NCBI RefSeq assembly: GCF_963082655.1
Contig: NC_081556.1
Span: forward strand, 73,517,227 to 73,581,226
Length of the DNA stretch: 64,000 nt
Direction: 5' to 3'
From: Stomoxys calcitrans
Taxonomy: Eukaryota > Arthropoda > Insecta > Diptera > Muscidae
Positions 22,861 to 34,349 of this stretch are shown piece after piece; within the stretch, counting starts at the first letter, position 1, and each line of letters opens with the position of its first letter. The position numbers were made by a program, and so were the translations under genes. The notes beneath the pieces were generated by a model that was not told where the DNA came from, searched no databases, and saw only the letters and a list, made by a program, of their open reading frames with translations.

Positions 22861-23660
22861 GTTGATATAGCTCCAATATTATACCACCCCAGCCCCCAAA
22901 ACTCCTTAAAATAGGTGTATTTGACGATCATGACAATATGGGATTCAAATGAAAGGTATTCGGGAGTAGATAACGAATATGGCATACAAATTTATGTCGA
23001 TGTATAGGGAGTCACCCCACCCCCACAAAAACGCCCAAAATGGGCACATTAGCCAATTACGGATATATGGGACTCGGTTTGTTTGTTCCGTATAGACTGA
23101 AAAACGGTAGAACCGATTTTCTCGAATTTTTCGCATATTGTGTATGTTGGTCTGGAAGGAAACATAGGCTATATAATTTTTCGATATCGGACGGCCCTCC
23201 CCCTTTTGCCAAAAATACAACCTAAAATCAAAAGTGGATCGATCGGGACAATATATGTATTAAATGAGAGGTATTGGAGAGTAGAATACGAATATGGTAT
23301 TAAAAGTTTAAGTCTAAGTACACATCGGGCCGCCCCAACCCAAAATTGCCCCAAACAGACATATTGGACGCTCATTTCAATATAGGGCTCAAATGAAAGG
23401 TATGCGGGAGTAGATTTCGAATCTGGCATACAAAATCAAATTGGCTAAACCGATTTTCTTAAAATTTTCATAGATTTTGTACGTTTGTCTGGAAGGAAAC
23501 ATTTAATTTTTAGATATCGGGTGGAGGCGAACCCTTACCCAAAAAACGTCACTCATATCCGAAAGTGGTCCGATAGCCACAATGAGGGTATCAAATGAAA
23601 GGTATTGGAGACCAGAAAAGGAATATGGTATTTAAATTTGGGTCCAAGTACCCCGTTTGA
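22861..23660. repeat. GT/C-rich composite repeat (family C)
   Basis: It holds repeated units with ATGGGATTCAAATGAAAGGT, ATTCGGGAGTAGA and CCCACCCCCACAAA blocks, plus TCTGGAAGGAAACAT boxes spaced along the segment. It is the same family as 4880-5540. Open frames such as 23140-23385 are not genes. Confidence 0.65.
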
Positions 23661-23684
23661 GTCGAAATGTCTGTGATGCCAACC

Positions 23685-23960
23685 CTCCGCTAATGAGAAC
23701 ATTACCCTAAGGAAGAACATTACCACTAGGAGCCGAGAAGGGGCAAATTCTCACACATCAAGTATAAACTCAATAAAACCTTTTTATAGCCGAGTCCGAA
23801 ATGCGTCCCGAATTTAGACACCTCTTTGCGGAAAATTTTTTAAATGACCATACATGGCATTGCAACTCGCAAATGTCGCCAACATTTTGAAGGGATAAAC
23901 ACCTCTTTGTCCGTTTCAAAGAAAATAGATTGCAAATAAAAAAAATAATAAACTTTTTAG
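23685..23960. repeat. SINE body-like repeat remnant
   Basis: The stretch with ATGCCAACCCTCCGCTAATG, AACATTACC, GGGGCAAATTCTCACACATC and TTTTTATAGCCGAGTCCGAA resembles the body of a muscoid tRNA-headed SINE as I remember it. The tRNA-like head is absent. Family naming is not possible here. The following 24 kb mark (23961-24120) is unassigned. Confidence 0.4.
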
Positions 23961-24124
23961 GTAGTTATACCGAAACTGGTTCGCCAGAACTGACCGACTC
24001 TATGCCTAGGGGTTCTAAGCCCTTTTTAAACACACGAGATCATTGAGTAACTAATAAGTTCCTAAAACACAATTTGGCTACAGTCGTAAATCAAAACTTG
24101 CCTTAGTTTTTCTTATTTTGCATT

Positions 24125-25280
24125 TTTATACCCTCCACCATAGGATGGGGAGTATACTAATTTCGTCGTTCTGTTTGTAACTACTCGAAATATTCGTCTG
24201 AGACCCCATAAAGTATATATATTCTTGATCGTCGCGACATTTTATGTCGATCTAGCCATGTCCGTCCGTCCGTCTGTCTGTCGAAAGGACGCTAACTTCC
24301 GAAGGAGTAAAGCTAGCCGCTTGAAATTTTGCACAAATACTTCCTATTAGTGTAGGTCGGTTGGTATTATAAATGGGCCATATCGGTCCACGTTTTGATA
24401 TAGCTGCCATATAAACCGATCTTGGGTCTTGACTTCTTGAGCCTCTAGAGTGCGCAATTCTTATCCGATTGGAATGCAATTTTGCACGACGTGTTTCGTT
24501 ATGATATCCAACAACTGTGCCAAGTATGGTTCAAATCGGTCCATTACCTGATATAGCTCTCATATAAACCGAACTTGGGTCTTGACTTCTTGAGCCTCTA
24601 GAGGGCGCAATTCTTATCCGATTTGAATGAAATTTCGCACGAAGTATTTTGTTATGATATCCAACAACTGTGCCAAGTATGGTTCAAATCGGTTCATAAC
24701 CTGATATAGCTGTCATATAAACAGATCTGGGGACTTGACTTCTTGAGCTTCTAGAGTGCGCAATTCCTATCCGATTTGGCTGACATTTTGCATGACGTAT
24801 TTTATTCTTACTTTCAACAACTGTGTCAAATAAGGTTTAAATCGGTTCATAACCTGATATAGCTGTCATATAAACCGATCTGGGATCTTGACTTCTTGAG
24901 CCTCTAGAGATCGCAATTATTATCCGATTTGTCACGGATTCTCCCATGACCATCAACATACGTATGTATTATGGTCTGAATCGGTCTATAGCCCGATACA
25001 GCTCCCATATAAATCGATCTCTCTATTTTACTTCTTGAGCCCCCCAAAGGGCGCAATTCTTATTCGAATTCGCTGACATTTTACACAGTTCTCCAACATA
25101 TAATTTAATAGTGGTCCAAACCGGACCATATATTGATATCGCTCTAATAGCAGAGCAAATCTTTCCTTATATCCTGTTTTGCCTAAGAAGAGACGCCGGG
25201 AAAAGAACTCGACAAATGCGATCCATGGTGGAGGGTATATAAGATTCGGCCCGGCCGAACTTAGCACGCTTTTACTTGTT
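24125..25280. repeat. Composite tandem-repeat element, family A, complete
   Basis: Both ends are present: TTTTTATACCCTCCACCATA at the left and the TTCGGCCCGGCCGAA palindrome plus ACGCTTTTACTTGTT at the right. Between them, landmark CTTGGGTCTTGAC-type boxes fall at 24421, 24574, 24727 and 24880, that is exactly 153 bp apart. The next unit is shortened to 139 bp. Confidence 0.9.
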
Positions 25281-25356
25281 TCGATTAAAACCAAAGAGTC
25301 ACTATTAATTTTCACACATTAAATTTCAATATTATGCCTAAAATGGCAAACAAACA

Positions 25357-26245
25357 AAAACAAGTAAAAAGGCATTGGATGCCCACCACCTTGGGTATAC
25401 ATGTAAACCCCCTTTTGTCACAATCCGTTGAATATTGGATAACTTATGCACCGAAATTCGGCACGGACATTGAATGTTCTAATAAATATAAGTCACTGTT
25501 CAATTTTGTAAAACAAAATATTGGTCTTTTTGACAGCTATCTCCAAATATAAACTGATTTGAACCATAAAGTACACGGATGTCGACAAGCCTAACAGAAG
25601 TCACTGCGTCAAATTTTAATGAAATCGGATAATAAATGCGCTTTTTATAGGGTCAAGACTTTAAATCGAGAGTTATTTCTTAAAAGAATCCTTAAAGGCT
25701 TAAAAAAATTCACTGTTTCAAATTTCAGCGAAATCTGTTAAAAAACAAAGCTTTTAGGGGCATCAGACTCTTTATCGGCAGATCGGTCTATATGGCAGCT
25801 ATATCTAAATATAGTCCGATCTGAACCATATTTGGGTCAGTTGTCGGGAAGTCTTAAACTACTCACTGTTTAAAATTTCAGCGAAATCAAATAAAAAAGT
25901 AAAGCATTTATGGGCATTAGACCCTTTATCGGCAGATTGGTCTACATAGCAGCCATATACAAATATGGTTCGATTTGGCCCGTTCAAGAACTTAACCAGC
26001 ATGCATCAAAACGACTTATCTGTGTCAAATTTCAGATCAATATCTCAATTTTTGAAGGCTGTAGAGTGATTACAACAGATGGACGGACAGACACACGGAC
26101 ATAGTTAAATCGTCTTAGCTTCGTTTAATCGTCCGAAATATATATACTTTGTAGGGTCGGAAATTGATATTTCGATGTGTTGCAAACGGAATGACTAAAG
26201 GAATATACCCCCTATCCTACGGTGGTGGGTATAAAAAGCACATAT
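25357..26245. repeat. Composite tandem-repeat element, family B
   Basis: It starts ACAAGTAAAAAGGC and GCCCACCACC, holds monomers with ATCGGTCTATATGGCAGCTA and ACTACTCACTGTTTAAAATT boxes, and ends in GTGGTGGGTATAAAAAG. The GGCCGGGCC palindrome at the left end has been lost. Bases 26246-26637 hold nothing recognisable. Confidence 0.8.
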
Positions 26246-26637
26246 TTACCATTTTCGATAAGGAAATTGTTTTTGCAGTCTACGCGCACCAAAAAATGTA
26301 TATAAACCATCGACCTCGCTTTCAATCACCACGCTTAAGAATTCTTCATTTGTCTGTCTAGCCGCTGTCCCTATTATATTAAAACAAATTGTCCCTACTT
26401 TTGCAATTTTTTAAGCAAACATTTCCATTGGTGAAATAATTTTCATTTGACATTAAAGAAATTTTGTCTTGCATGTTTAGTATATCCGTAACTTGGCGTT
26501 GAAGGTTAGGCAATTGACTTTCGAAAAAGGACAACGTTGTACCTTAGTCAAAGACATAAAAAAGGCTCACAAATGTGAGCTTCTTTTAAAGTTTAAATTT
26601 TTAAAATAAAGATGCTAAGTTTTATAATAGGATTAAA

Positions 26638-27938
26638 CAAGTAAAAGCGTGCTAAGTTCGGCCGGGCCGAATCTTATATACCCTCCACCATGGATCGAAT
26701 TTGTCGAGTTCTTTTCCCGGCATCTCTTCTTAAGCAAAAAAGGATATAAGAAAAGAGTTGCTCTGCTATTAAAACGATATCAAGATATGGTCCGGTTCGG
26801 ACCACAATTAAATTATATGTTGGAGACCTGTGTAAAATTTCAGCCAATTCGAATAAGAATTGCGCCAATTGGGGCTCACGAAGTAAAATAGAGAGAACGA
26901 TTTATATGGGATCTGTATCGGGCTATAGACCGATTCAGACCATCATAAATACGTTTGTTGATGGTCATGAGAGGATCCATCGTACAAAATTTCATAATAA
27001 TTGCGACCTCTAGGGGTCAAGAAGTCAAGATCCCAGATCGGTTTATATGGCAGCTATATCAGGTTATAAACCGATTTGAACCTTATTTGACACAGTTGTT
27101 GAAAGTAAAAATAAAATACGCCATGCAAAATTTTAGCCAAATCGGATAGGAATTGCGCCCACTAAAAGCTCAAGAAGTCAAATCCCCAGATCTGTTTATA
27201 TGACAGCTATATCAGGTTATTGACCGATTTCAACCATACTTGGCACAGTTGTTGGATATAACAACAAAACACGTCGTGCAAAATTTCATTTCAATCGGAT
27301 AAGAATTGCGCCCTCTACAGGCTCAAGAAGTCAAGACCCAAGATCTGTTTATATGGCAGCTATATCAGGTTATGGACCGATTTGAACCATACTTGGCACA
27401 GTTGTTGGATATCATAACAAAACATGTTGTGCAAAATTTCATTCTGATCGGATAAGAATTGCGCACGCTAGAGGCTCAAGAAGTCAAGACCCAAGATCGG
27501 TTTATATGGCAGCTATATCAGGTTATGGACCGATTTGAACTATACTTGGCACAGTTGTTGGATATCATAGCAAAACACGTCGTGCAAAATTTCATTTCAA
27601 TCGGATAAGAATTGCGCACTCTAGAGGCTCAAGAAGTCAAGACCCAAGATCGGTTTATATGGCAGCTATATCAAAACATGAACCGATATGGCCCATTTAC
27701 AATACCAACCGACCTACACTAATAAGAAGTATTTGTGCAAAATTTCAAGCGGCTAGCTTTACTCCTTCGGAAGTTAGCGTGCTTTCGACAGACAGACGGA
27801 CGGACATGGCTAGATCGACAGAAAATGTCGCGACGATCAAGAATATATATACTTTATGGGGTCTCAGACGAATATTTCGAGTAGTTACAAACAGAATGAC
27901 GAAATTAGTATACCCCCCATCTTATGGTGGAGGGTATA
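26638..27938. repeat. Composite tandem-repeat element, family A, complete and inverted
   Basis: It reads ACAAGTAAAAGCGTGCTAAG and then the TTCGGCCGGGCCGAA palindrome at the left, and GGTGGAGGGTATAAAAA at the right. Landmark GATCGGTTTATATGG boxes fall at 27036, 27189, 27342, 27495 and 27648: five monomers exactly 153 bp apart. Small open frames inside are repeat artefacts. Confidence 0.9.
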
Positions 27939-28039
27939 AAAAAGAAAAATATGCGGGTCATCTACAGGTTGTGCCAGAGAAAATTACTTATTTGACAGGT
28001 TAATGAAAACAAAAGTACTTCAGTTATAGTTTTATTCTT

Positions 28040-29885
28040 TTTATACCCACCACCGAAGGATGGGGGTATATTCATTTTGTCATTCCGTTTGCAACACATC
28101 GAAATATCCATTTCCGACCCTATAAAGTATATATATTCTTGATCAGCGTAAAAATCTAAGACGATCTAGACATGTCCGTCCGTCTGTCTGTTGAAATCAA
28201 GCTACAGTCTTCAAAAATTGAGATATTGAGCTGAAACTTTGCACATATTCTTTTTTTGTCCATAATCAGGTTAAGTTCGAAGATGGGCCAAATCGGACTA
28301 TATCTAGATATAGCCCCCATATAGACCGATCCGCCGATTTAGGGTCTTAGGACCATAAAAGCCACATTAATTATCCGATTTTGCTGAAATTTCGGACAGT
28401 GAGTTGTCTTAGGCCCTTCGACATCCTTCACCAATTTGGCTCAGATCGGTCCAGTTTTGGATATAGCTGCCATATAGACCGATCCTCCGATTTGGGGTCT
28501 TTGGCCCATAAAAGCCACATTTATTATCCGATTTTGCTGAAATTTCGGACAGTGAGTTGTCTTAGGCCCCTCGACATCCCTCGCCAGTTTGGCCCAGATC
28601 GGTCCAGTTTTGGATATAGCTGCCATATAGACCGATCCTCCGATTTAGGGTCTTAGACCCATAAAAGCCAGATTAATTGTCCGATTTTGCTGAAATTTGG
28701 AACAGTGAGTTGTCTCAGGCCCTTCGACATCCTTTGCCAATTTGGCTCAGATCGGTCCAGTTTTGGATATAGCTGCCATATAGACCGATCCTCCGATTTA
28801 GGGTCTTTGGCCCATAAAAGCCACATTTATTATCCGATTTTGCTGAAATTTTGGACAGTGAGTTGTCTTAGGCCCTTCGACATCCTTCGCCAGTTTGGCC
28901 CAGATCGGTCCAGTTTTGGATATAGCTGCCATATAGACCGATCGTCCGATTTAGGGTCTTTGGCCCATAAAAGCCACATTTATTATCCGATTTTGCTGAA
29001 ATTTGGGACAGTGAGTTGTCTTAGAACCTTCGACATCCTTCGCCAGTTTGGCCCAGATCGGTCCAGTTTTGGATATAGCTGCCATATAGACCGATCCTCC
29101 GATTTAGGGTCTAAGACCCATAAAAGCCAGATTTATTGTCCAATTTTGCTGAAATTTGGGACAGTGAGTTGTCTTAGGCCCTTCGACATCCATTGTCAAT
29201 TTGGCTCAGATCGGTTCAGATTCGGATATAGCTGCCATATAGACCGATCTCTCGATTTAAGGTTTTGAGCCCATAAAAGGCGCATTTATTGTCCGATGTC
29301 GCCGAAATTTGGGACAGTGAGTTGTGATAAAACTTTCGATATTATTTTTCAATTTGGCTCAGATCGGTCCAGATTTGGATATAGCTGCAATATAGACCGA
29401 TCTCTTGATTTAAGGTTTTGTGGCCATAAAAGGCGCATTTATTTTCCGATTTCGCCGAAATTTGGGACAGTGAGTTGTGTTAGGCTCTTCGACATGTATC
29501 TGCAACTTGGTCGAAATCGGTCCAGACCAATATCTCGATGAAAAGCCTTGGCCCAATAAAAGGCGCTTTTATAATCCGATTTCACTAAAATTTGACACTG
29601 TGACGTATGCTAGGCTTTTCGACGTCCGTGTCGTTTATGGTTCAGAGCGGTTTATTTTTAGATATAGCTACTAAAAAGAGCAAAATTTTGTTTTAGACAG
29701 ATGAACAATGACTTGTATTTATTAGTATTTGGTCCAAATCGGAACATATTCCTATATAGCTGCTAGGGGTCATAAGGTATGCATTTTTCCCCGGATTTGA
29801 CGAAAGGTGGTTTATATATATACCCGAGGTGGTGGGTATCCAAAGTTCGGCCCGGCCGAACTTAACGCCTTTTTACTTGTTTTAT
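28040..29885. repeat. Composite tandem-repeat element, family B, long 153-bp array
   Basis: It starts TTTTTATACCCACCACCG and ends at GGTGGTGGGTATCC, the TTCGGCCCGGCCGAA palindrome and TTTTTACTTGTTTT. The CAGATCGGTCCAG landmark occurs at 28442, 28595, 28748 and onward every 153 bp through about 29210, then with drift to 29600. Because 153 is divisible by three, long open frames run through the array (28687-29268); they carry a 51-residue repeat and are not evidence of a gene. Confidence 0.9.
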
Positions 29886-30099
29886 TTGAGAATACAATGT
29901 CCCAATTTTTTATCATGCAGTCTTGAAAATGACATCGGGTAAATGGGGACCTCAATAGCGCGTACGAGAGATTGGACAACCCTTGTGTTGCAATCTGCCT
30001 AATGACAGCTCTATCGTAAAACTTGACATATTTAGGTTATATGTACTCAGCACGTTTTGACATACGAGCGGTATTTGTGTTGTTTACAGTAATTTAAAA

Positions 30100-32150
30100 G
30101 ATTCATCTCGCCCACAAAATGGAATTAAATCGTGAACATTTTCGTGCGATTATTTTTTACAACTTTCGACGTGGATTAACTTAACAACAGTGCATCGATA
30201 AACTTAATTAAATATTTGATAAAAAAAAAGTATTGTACCACTATTTCTGATAGAACCGATTGGAACTACCATATCCCTGGTAACAGAAGTTACATAGACT
30301 TCTATACGGATGGCTCCAAACTAAACGATCAGGTAGGCTTTGGGTGTACTCTCAAGATCTAGAACTGGTCATATCGAAAACGTTACCCGACCACTGCACT
30401 GTGTATCAAGCAGAGATCCTTGCAATTTAGGAAGTGGTAGAATGGCTAACGATTTGCATAAGTATCTTCTCAGACAGCCAGGCAGCCATTAAATCTCTGG
30501 AGAACGCATTTCTGAAAACAAAAACCGCCCTCGACTGTCGCAGATTTCTCAACGAGATGGGTGAACACTTCAAAATTCACCTGTTCTGGGTGCCGGGCCA
30601 CAGAGATATCCTAGGGAATTGTAAAGCAGACGAGCTTTCGAGACTAGGAACTACCCTACACATTCCAGGGATACTGGAATCTGTAGGTATGCCTCTAGCG
30701 ACATGTAAGCTAAGTTTTCAGGACCAGACCCGTAGGACAACGAATGATAGATGGACACAAAGAGGGGGCTGTGAGTATTCAAAAACCATGTGGCCTAATC
30801 TAGACTTGAAGAGATCACCGCTTTGCTGTCATTGGCTAGAACAGACGTCTCAGTCATTGTGTCCGTCATGACACTGTCTAATCGGAAAAGATACTGACAG
30901 ACTGAAGGTTGCCAGCAACGACTTTTGCAGAAGCTGTGAGGACATCGAAGAAGAAGAGACTAAAAAACACCGTCTGTGTGTGTGTCCCGCACTAGCAGTC
31001 AGAAGGAGTTTCACTTTAGGTTCTCATTTCTTTGAGAACCTGTCTGATTTAGCGAATGTGAACATTCGCAAGATATTGAGCTTTTTAAAGCGATCTGGAT
31101 GGCTCAACGGTAGGAACTAGAAGGTATCTTACTTCTTCTGTTCTTGTGGTATCACAATGGATGAAAACGTCTAAGTGAGTCTGATAGCAGACTGCCACTT
31201 ATATCTAACCTAACCTTATTTAATTTTTGGCGATGAAGCTCCATTAAGGACCAGTATTCATCGATGGCATGGTGAATTCAACCGAGGTCGTAGTTCACTC
31301 CAAGACGAATTTCGTGAAGATCGTCCAAAATCAATTGTTGTTCCAAAAACCATTGATGCTGTGCTCCAACTGACATTGCAAGATCGTAATGTTTCCTATC
31401 GTCATATTGAGACATGAACATTTGACTATATTGCATGAACATTTGACCATCTAAACAGTTTGTTCGCGTTGGATCCCACACAATTTGTCAATCGCTCAAA
31501 AAAAAAATGATCGTGTGGATAGGTCGAAAGAAATGCTCCAAAAATACGATCGCGGTGCTTCGAAACACGTCTATAATATTGTGACAGGTGATGAATCGTG
31601 GATTTACGCGTATGAGTCCGAAAGTAAACAACAGTCGACTGTATGGGTTTTTCAAGATAAGCCAAATCCAACAAAAGTTGCTCGCGCACGAAGCACTTCC
31701 AAGCAAATGATCGCTTAGAACAACGCAGAACAGTCAATTCTGAGTAGTACACAACCATTTGTTTGCCAGTTGTCCTCCAAGAAATCAGGAAAACCAACCG
31801 GCAAAGACGGATCACTCTTCACCACGACAATGCAAGCTCTCACACATCGGCTCAAATAACTGCATTTTGAGCACTCAAAACATCGATTTGATGAGTCATT
31901 TGCCGTATAGTTCTAACTTGGCACCGAATGACTTCTTTTTTTCCCGTACGTAAAAAATAAAAAAGAGGTCAACGTTTTTTGGCGCCTGAAGAAGCGGTTG
32001 ATGCGATCAGAATGCATGTTTTGGACATACCGCAATCAGAGTGGGAAAAGTGCTCCGACAATTGGTTCAAACGCATGCAAAAGTGTATAGACCTAATGGG
32101 GAATATTTTGAAAAACAATAAAGCTATTTTCGATGATTAATATTTGTTTT
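30100..32150 (+). mobile_element. mariner transposon, split by a non-LTR fragment
   Basis: The transposase begins with ATG at 30119 (MELNREHFRAIIFYNF). It is interrupted at about 30233 and resumes at about 31216 with FGDEAP. EFREDRPKSIVVP follows, then TGDESW (Asp codon 31591), HHDNASSH (Asp codon 31826) and a LAPNDFF block (Asp codon 31930). These are the three aspartates of the mariner DD34D triad, but the last two lie 104 nt apart instead of 105, so a one-base loss separates them. Stops and frameshifts are frequent. Terminal inverted repeats were not located with certainty. Confidence 0.85.
30233..31215 (+). mobile_element. Non-LTR 3' fragment with RNase H, inserted in mariner
   Basis: The plus strand reads DFYTDGSKLND, then SDSQAAIKSLENAF, then HLFWVPGHRDILGN-KADELSR: the acidic residues of an RNase H1-like fold in order. 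A Cys/His cluster follows (FCRSCEDIEEEE-KKH-LC-CPAL) and the 3' end lies near CTAACCTAACC at 31206. It is 5'-truncated, as usual for target-primed insertion, and is the same family as the minus-strand element at 12960-15280. Confidence 0.8.
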
Positions 32151-32560
32151 TGTTCTCTAATCCCGAATTATAAAAGGCAAACCTCGTACACTGCTTAAGT
32201 CGATTTTTTAAATTTGCGTTTACTCTTTGCAGCATATCAATCGGTATGTTGGCAATAGTGTCGCAAAATTGTTCTTGAAGTGTTCTTGAGGATTTACACC
32301 ACTCCAATAACGCATGTTTGGCTGGGTCAACGGAAATATGAAAGTGAACTTCGTCACTAGAAAAATCTACCGATTCTTCGGGCAGGTTGTCAATAAGCGT
32401 TTCAAATGCATTTTTGACGGGCAACAAAGTCGCGTTCAGTTAATTCTTGTACAACAGCCAATTTAAGGGATGAAATTTAAGATCTTGATAGAAAATTCGT
32501 CTAACAGTGGTGTCGGAAATTCCCATAGGAGCTCCGTGTTTGCGAGCCGAACGCCGGGGA
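32140..32560 (-). mobile_element. DDE transposon (mariner/IS630-like) with internal deletion
   Basis: The minus strand reads VVQELTERDF, ETLIDNLPEESVDFSSDEVHFH (catalytic-domain start), then jumps to IANIPIDMLQRVNANLKNRLKQC, which is the transposase C-terminus. The central catalytic part is missing. It abuts the 3' end of the plus-strand mariner. A related copy, deleted at a different place, lies at 48877-49135. Confidence 0.65.
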
Positions 32561-34085
32561 GAACGCACAACTGACTACCTCAATCTTTCGATATTCTCCG
32601 AAGTTTTAATGAACCTTTGAAGTCTATTACTGGGTTTAGGGACACTTCCACACTCTCAAACTAGTTAACCCAGGACAGAATCGAATTACGGCCAGGATCG
32701 ATTGTGTAAGGAGAAAAGTGAGCGCTTAAGACGCATTGCGTAGCACGAGTAAGCGACCGTTAGAAGAGAAGCTCTCGACTGCGAAGGCTTGCTGCACCCT
32801 AGACCAGAGCATTATGGCAACTGACTGGAAAGAGAACCAAACTTGGGGACTTCCCCTCCAGATACGCCACCTCTTGACCCCCTCCCGCCCAACTCACCGC
32901 TCGGAAGGTTGTGTCTGTTTGAGTATAGCAACTAAAATTTAAAGAAAGCATCGTTATATTGAAGGTTCGCGCGTGATTGGCTCGCAATCATTTCCAAAAT
33001 CCTTCGTCCAAACATTTAATTACCTGTCTGCTTTCTTTGTGCGTAGGATTTGAACTTCCTCATATCCCATCAAGTTCGATTTGAAAATAATATTTTTTAT
33101 ACATAGTGAGCTACATATGACACATACACACAAAAATAATATAATTTTAATCAAATTTAAATGTCAAGTTCGTTTGCCTGTAAAAAAATCTTAGTTATCT
33201 GATCCAAGCTGATAAAACTAAGGCCGTTAAACATTTTCTACCCAATATCTGCACAGCACAATTTGCGTTTGGTGCAAATGAGGGCTGTTTAATATTTTAT
33301 CTTACCGTTGGCAATGTATCAAGTATGTGTTGATTTTGTCGTGCCAAGTTTTTCATTCGAAAATTCATCACATGCATTAATAATCAGGTGTGCCTATTGG
33401 AATAGTCAAACAAATGCACAGCACCACGATATCATAAATCTTCAAACTGAAACGTATTCTATTAAATTGACCGACTCCGCTTATAAACCATGACTAATTT
33501 GCATATAGAAAAACAGACTAATTTTTAATTGTCTGGTTTTGTCTTGGGAAGCACCATAAAGAAAAACGTTTGAGGTATTGCACTGAGTAAGTCTAATCGA
33601 TAAATGAAAAATCTCATTTCAATCATTTACAATAGTGGTAACTACTCAGCAAAAAACCAATACACGCTTTGCGCTATTGTGTTTTAAGGCACACTAACAA
33701 GGTAATGTAATGTATTTTAGTATTTTAGCTTATATCTTAAACGAAATATTTTTATAAATATCCATCGGTGAATATGCTTACCAAATTTAAGCCAAAACTA
33801 CAAAATAAAGATGCTACCTTTAAATTTAATTTACTATTTACTAACGTTTCAAATTTCAATCGCCGATTGATTCTTATTTTACTTCACGGATGACTGTTCA
33901 ATTTTTATTTTTTTTTTGTTAAACTTAGGCTATTTTGCGTCTTTAAAAAAGGTTCACTGTTGTCTTGTCCCAAAGACAATTTTCTAACTTCCAACTATAC
34001 TTTGACCTTCATTTTAGATTTTTGTATTTAATAACAAGGCATAAAATTCAGAATTTATTATCCTACCTTTTAAAATAAAAAAAAA
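32561..34085. other. Pgant9 intron; GC-richer patch at 32660-32930, otherwise unassigned
   Basis: I see no gene. Bases 32660-32930 are clearly richer in G+C than the surroundings (C-rich runs around 32870-32895) and match nothing I recognise. From 32940 to 34085 the sequence is ordinary AT-rich intron. Confidence 0.35.
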
Positions 34086-34185
34086 AAATCTTTATCTTCT
34101 TGGTTTGGCTCGAGGTCATCGAACAATCTACAAAAACAAGTGCTGGTGTTTTATTTAATTGCTTGATTTGTAATTTTTACCTATA

Positions 34186-34214
34186 TTTCGACCACCGCCG
34201 GTGATCTTCATCAG
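34186..34214 (-). ncRNA. Hammerhead ribozyme-like core, PLE copy 1
   Basis: On the minus strand CTGATGA is followed by an A, then GATCACC-GGC-GGTGGTC, which forms a seven-pair stem II with one T:G pair, and then GAAA. This is the conserved CUGANGA-stem II-GAAA arrangement of the hammerhead. Stems I and III are not obvious in a single copy. Published work reports hammerheads in the terminal repeats of Penelope-like elements, often with very weak stem III, so the context fits. Confidence 0.65.
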
Positions 34215-34349
34215 GGTTTGAACTATAAATTTAACAAACAAGTAATTTTACAAAAATAAAAAAAACATTTATACATTTGAAAATAATTACATTTTGAAAC
34301 AAAGCAATAGACATTTCCTTCACAGCGCACAAGTTCGACTAAAGCCCTC

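Noticed and set aside
28687..29268. A 193-codon open frame on the plus strand with a repeated 51-residue unit
   Set aside because: It lies wholly in a 153-bp tandem array; diverged copies of the same array contain stops, and the opposite strand is open in places as well. The frame is a by-product of a period divisible by three.
26638..29885. CRISPR-like regular repeats
   Set aside because: Monomers are contiguous 153-bp units without unique spacers, and the genome is an animal's.
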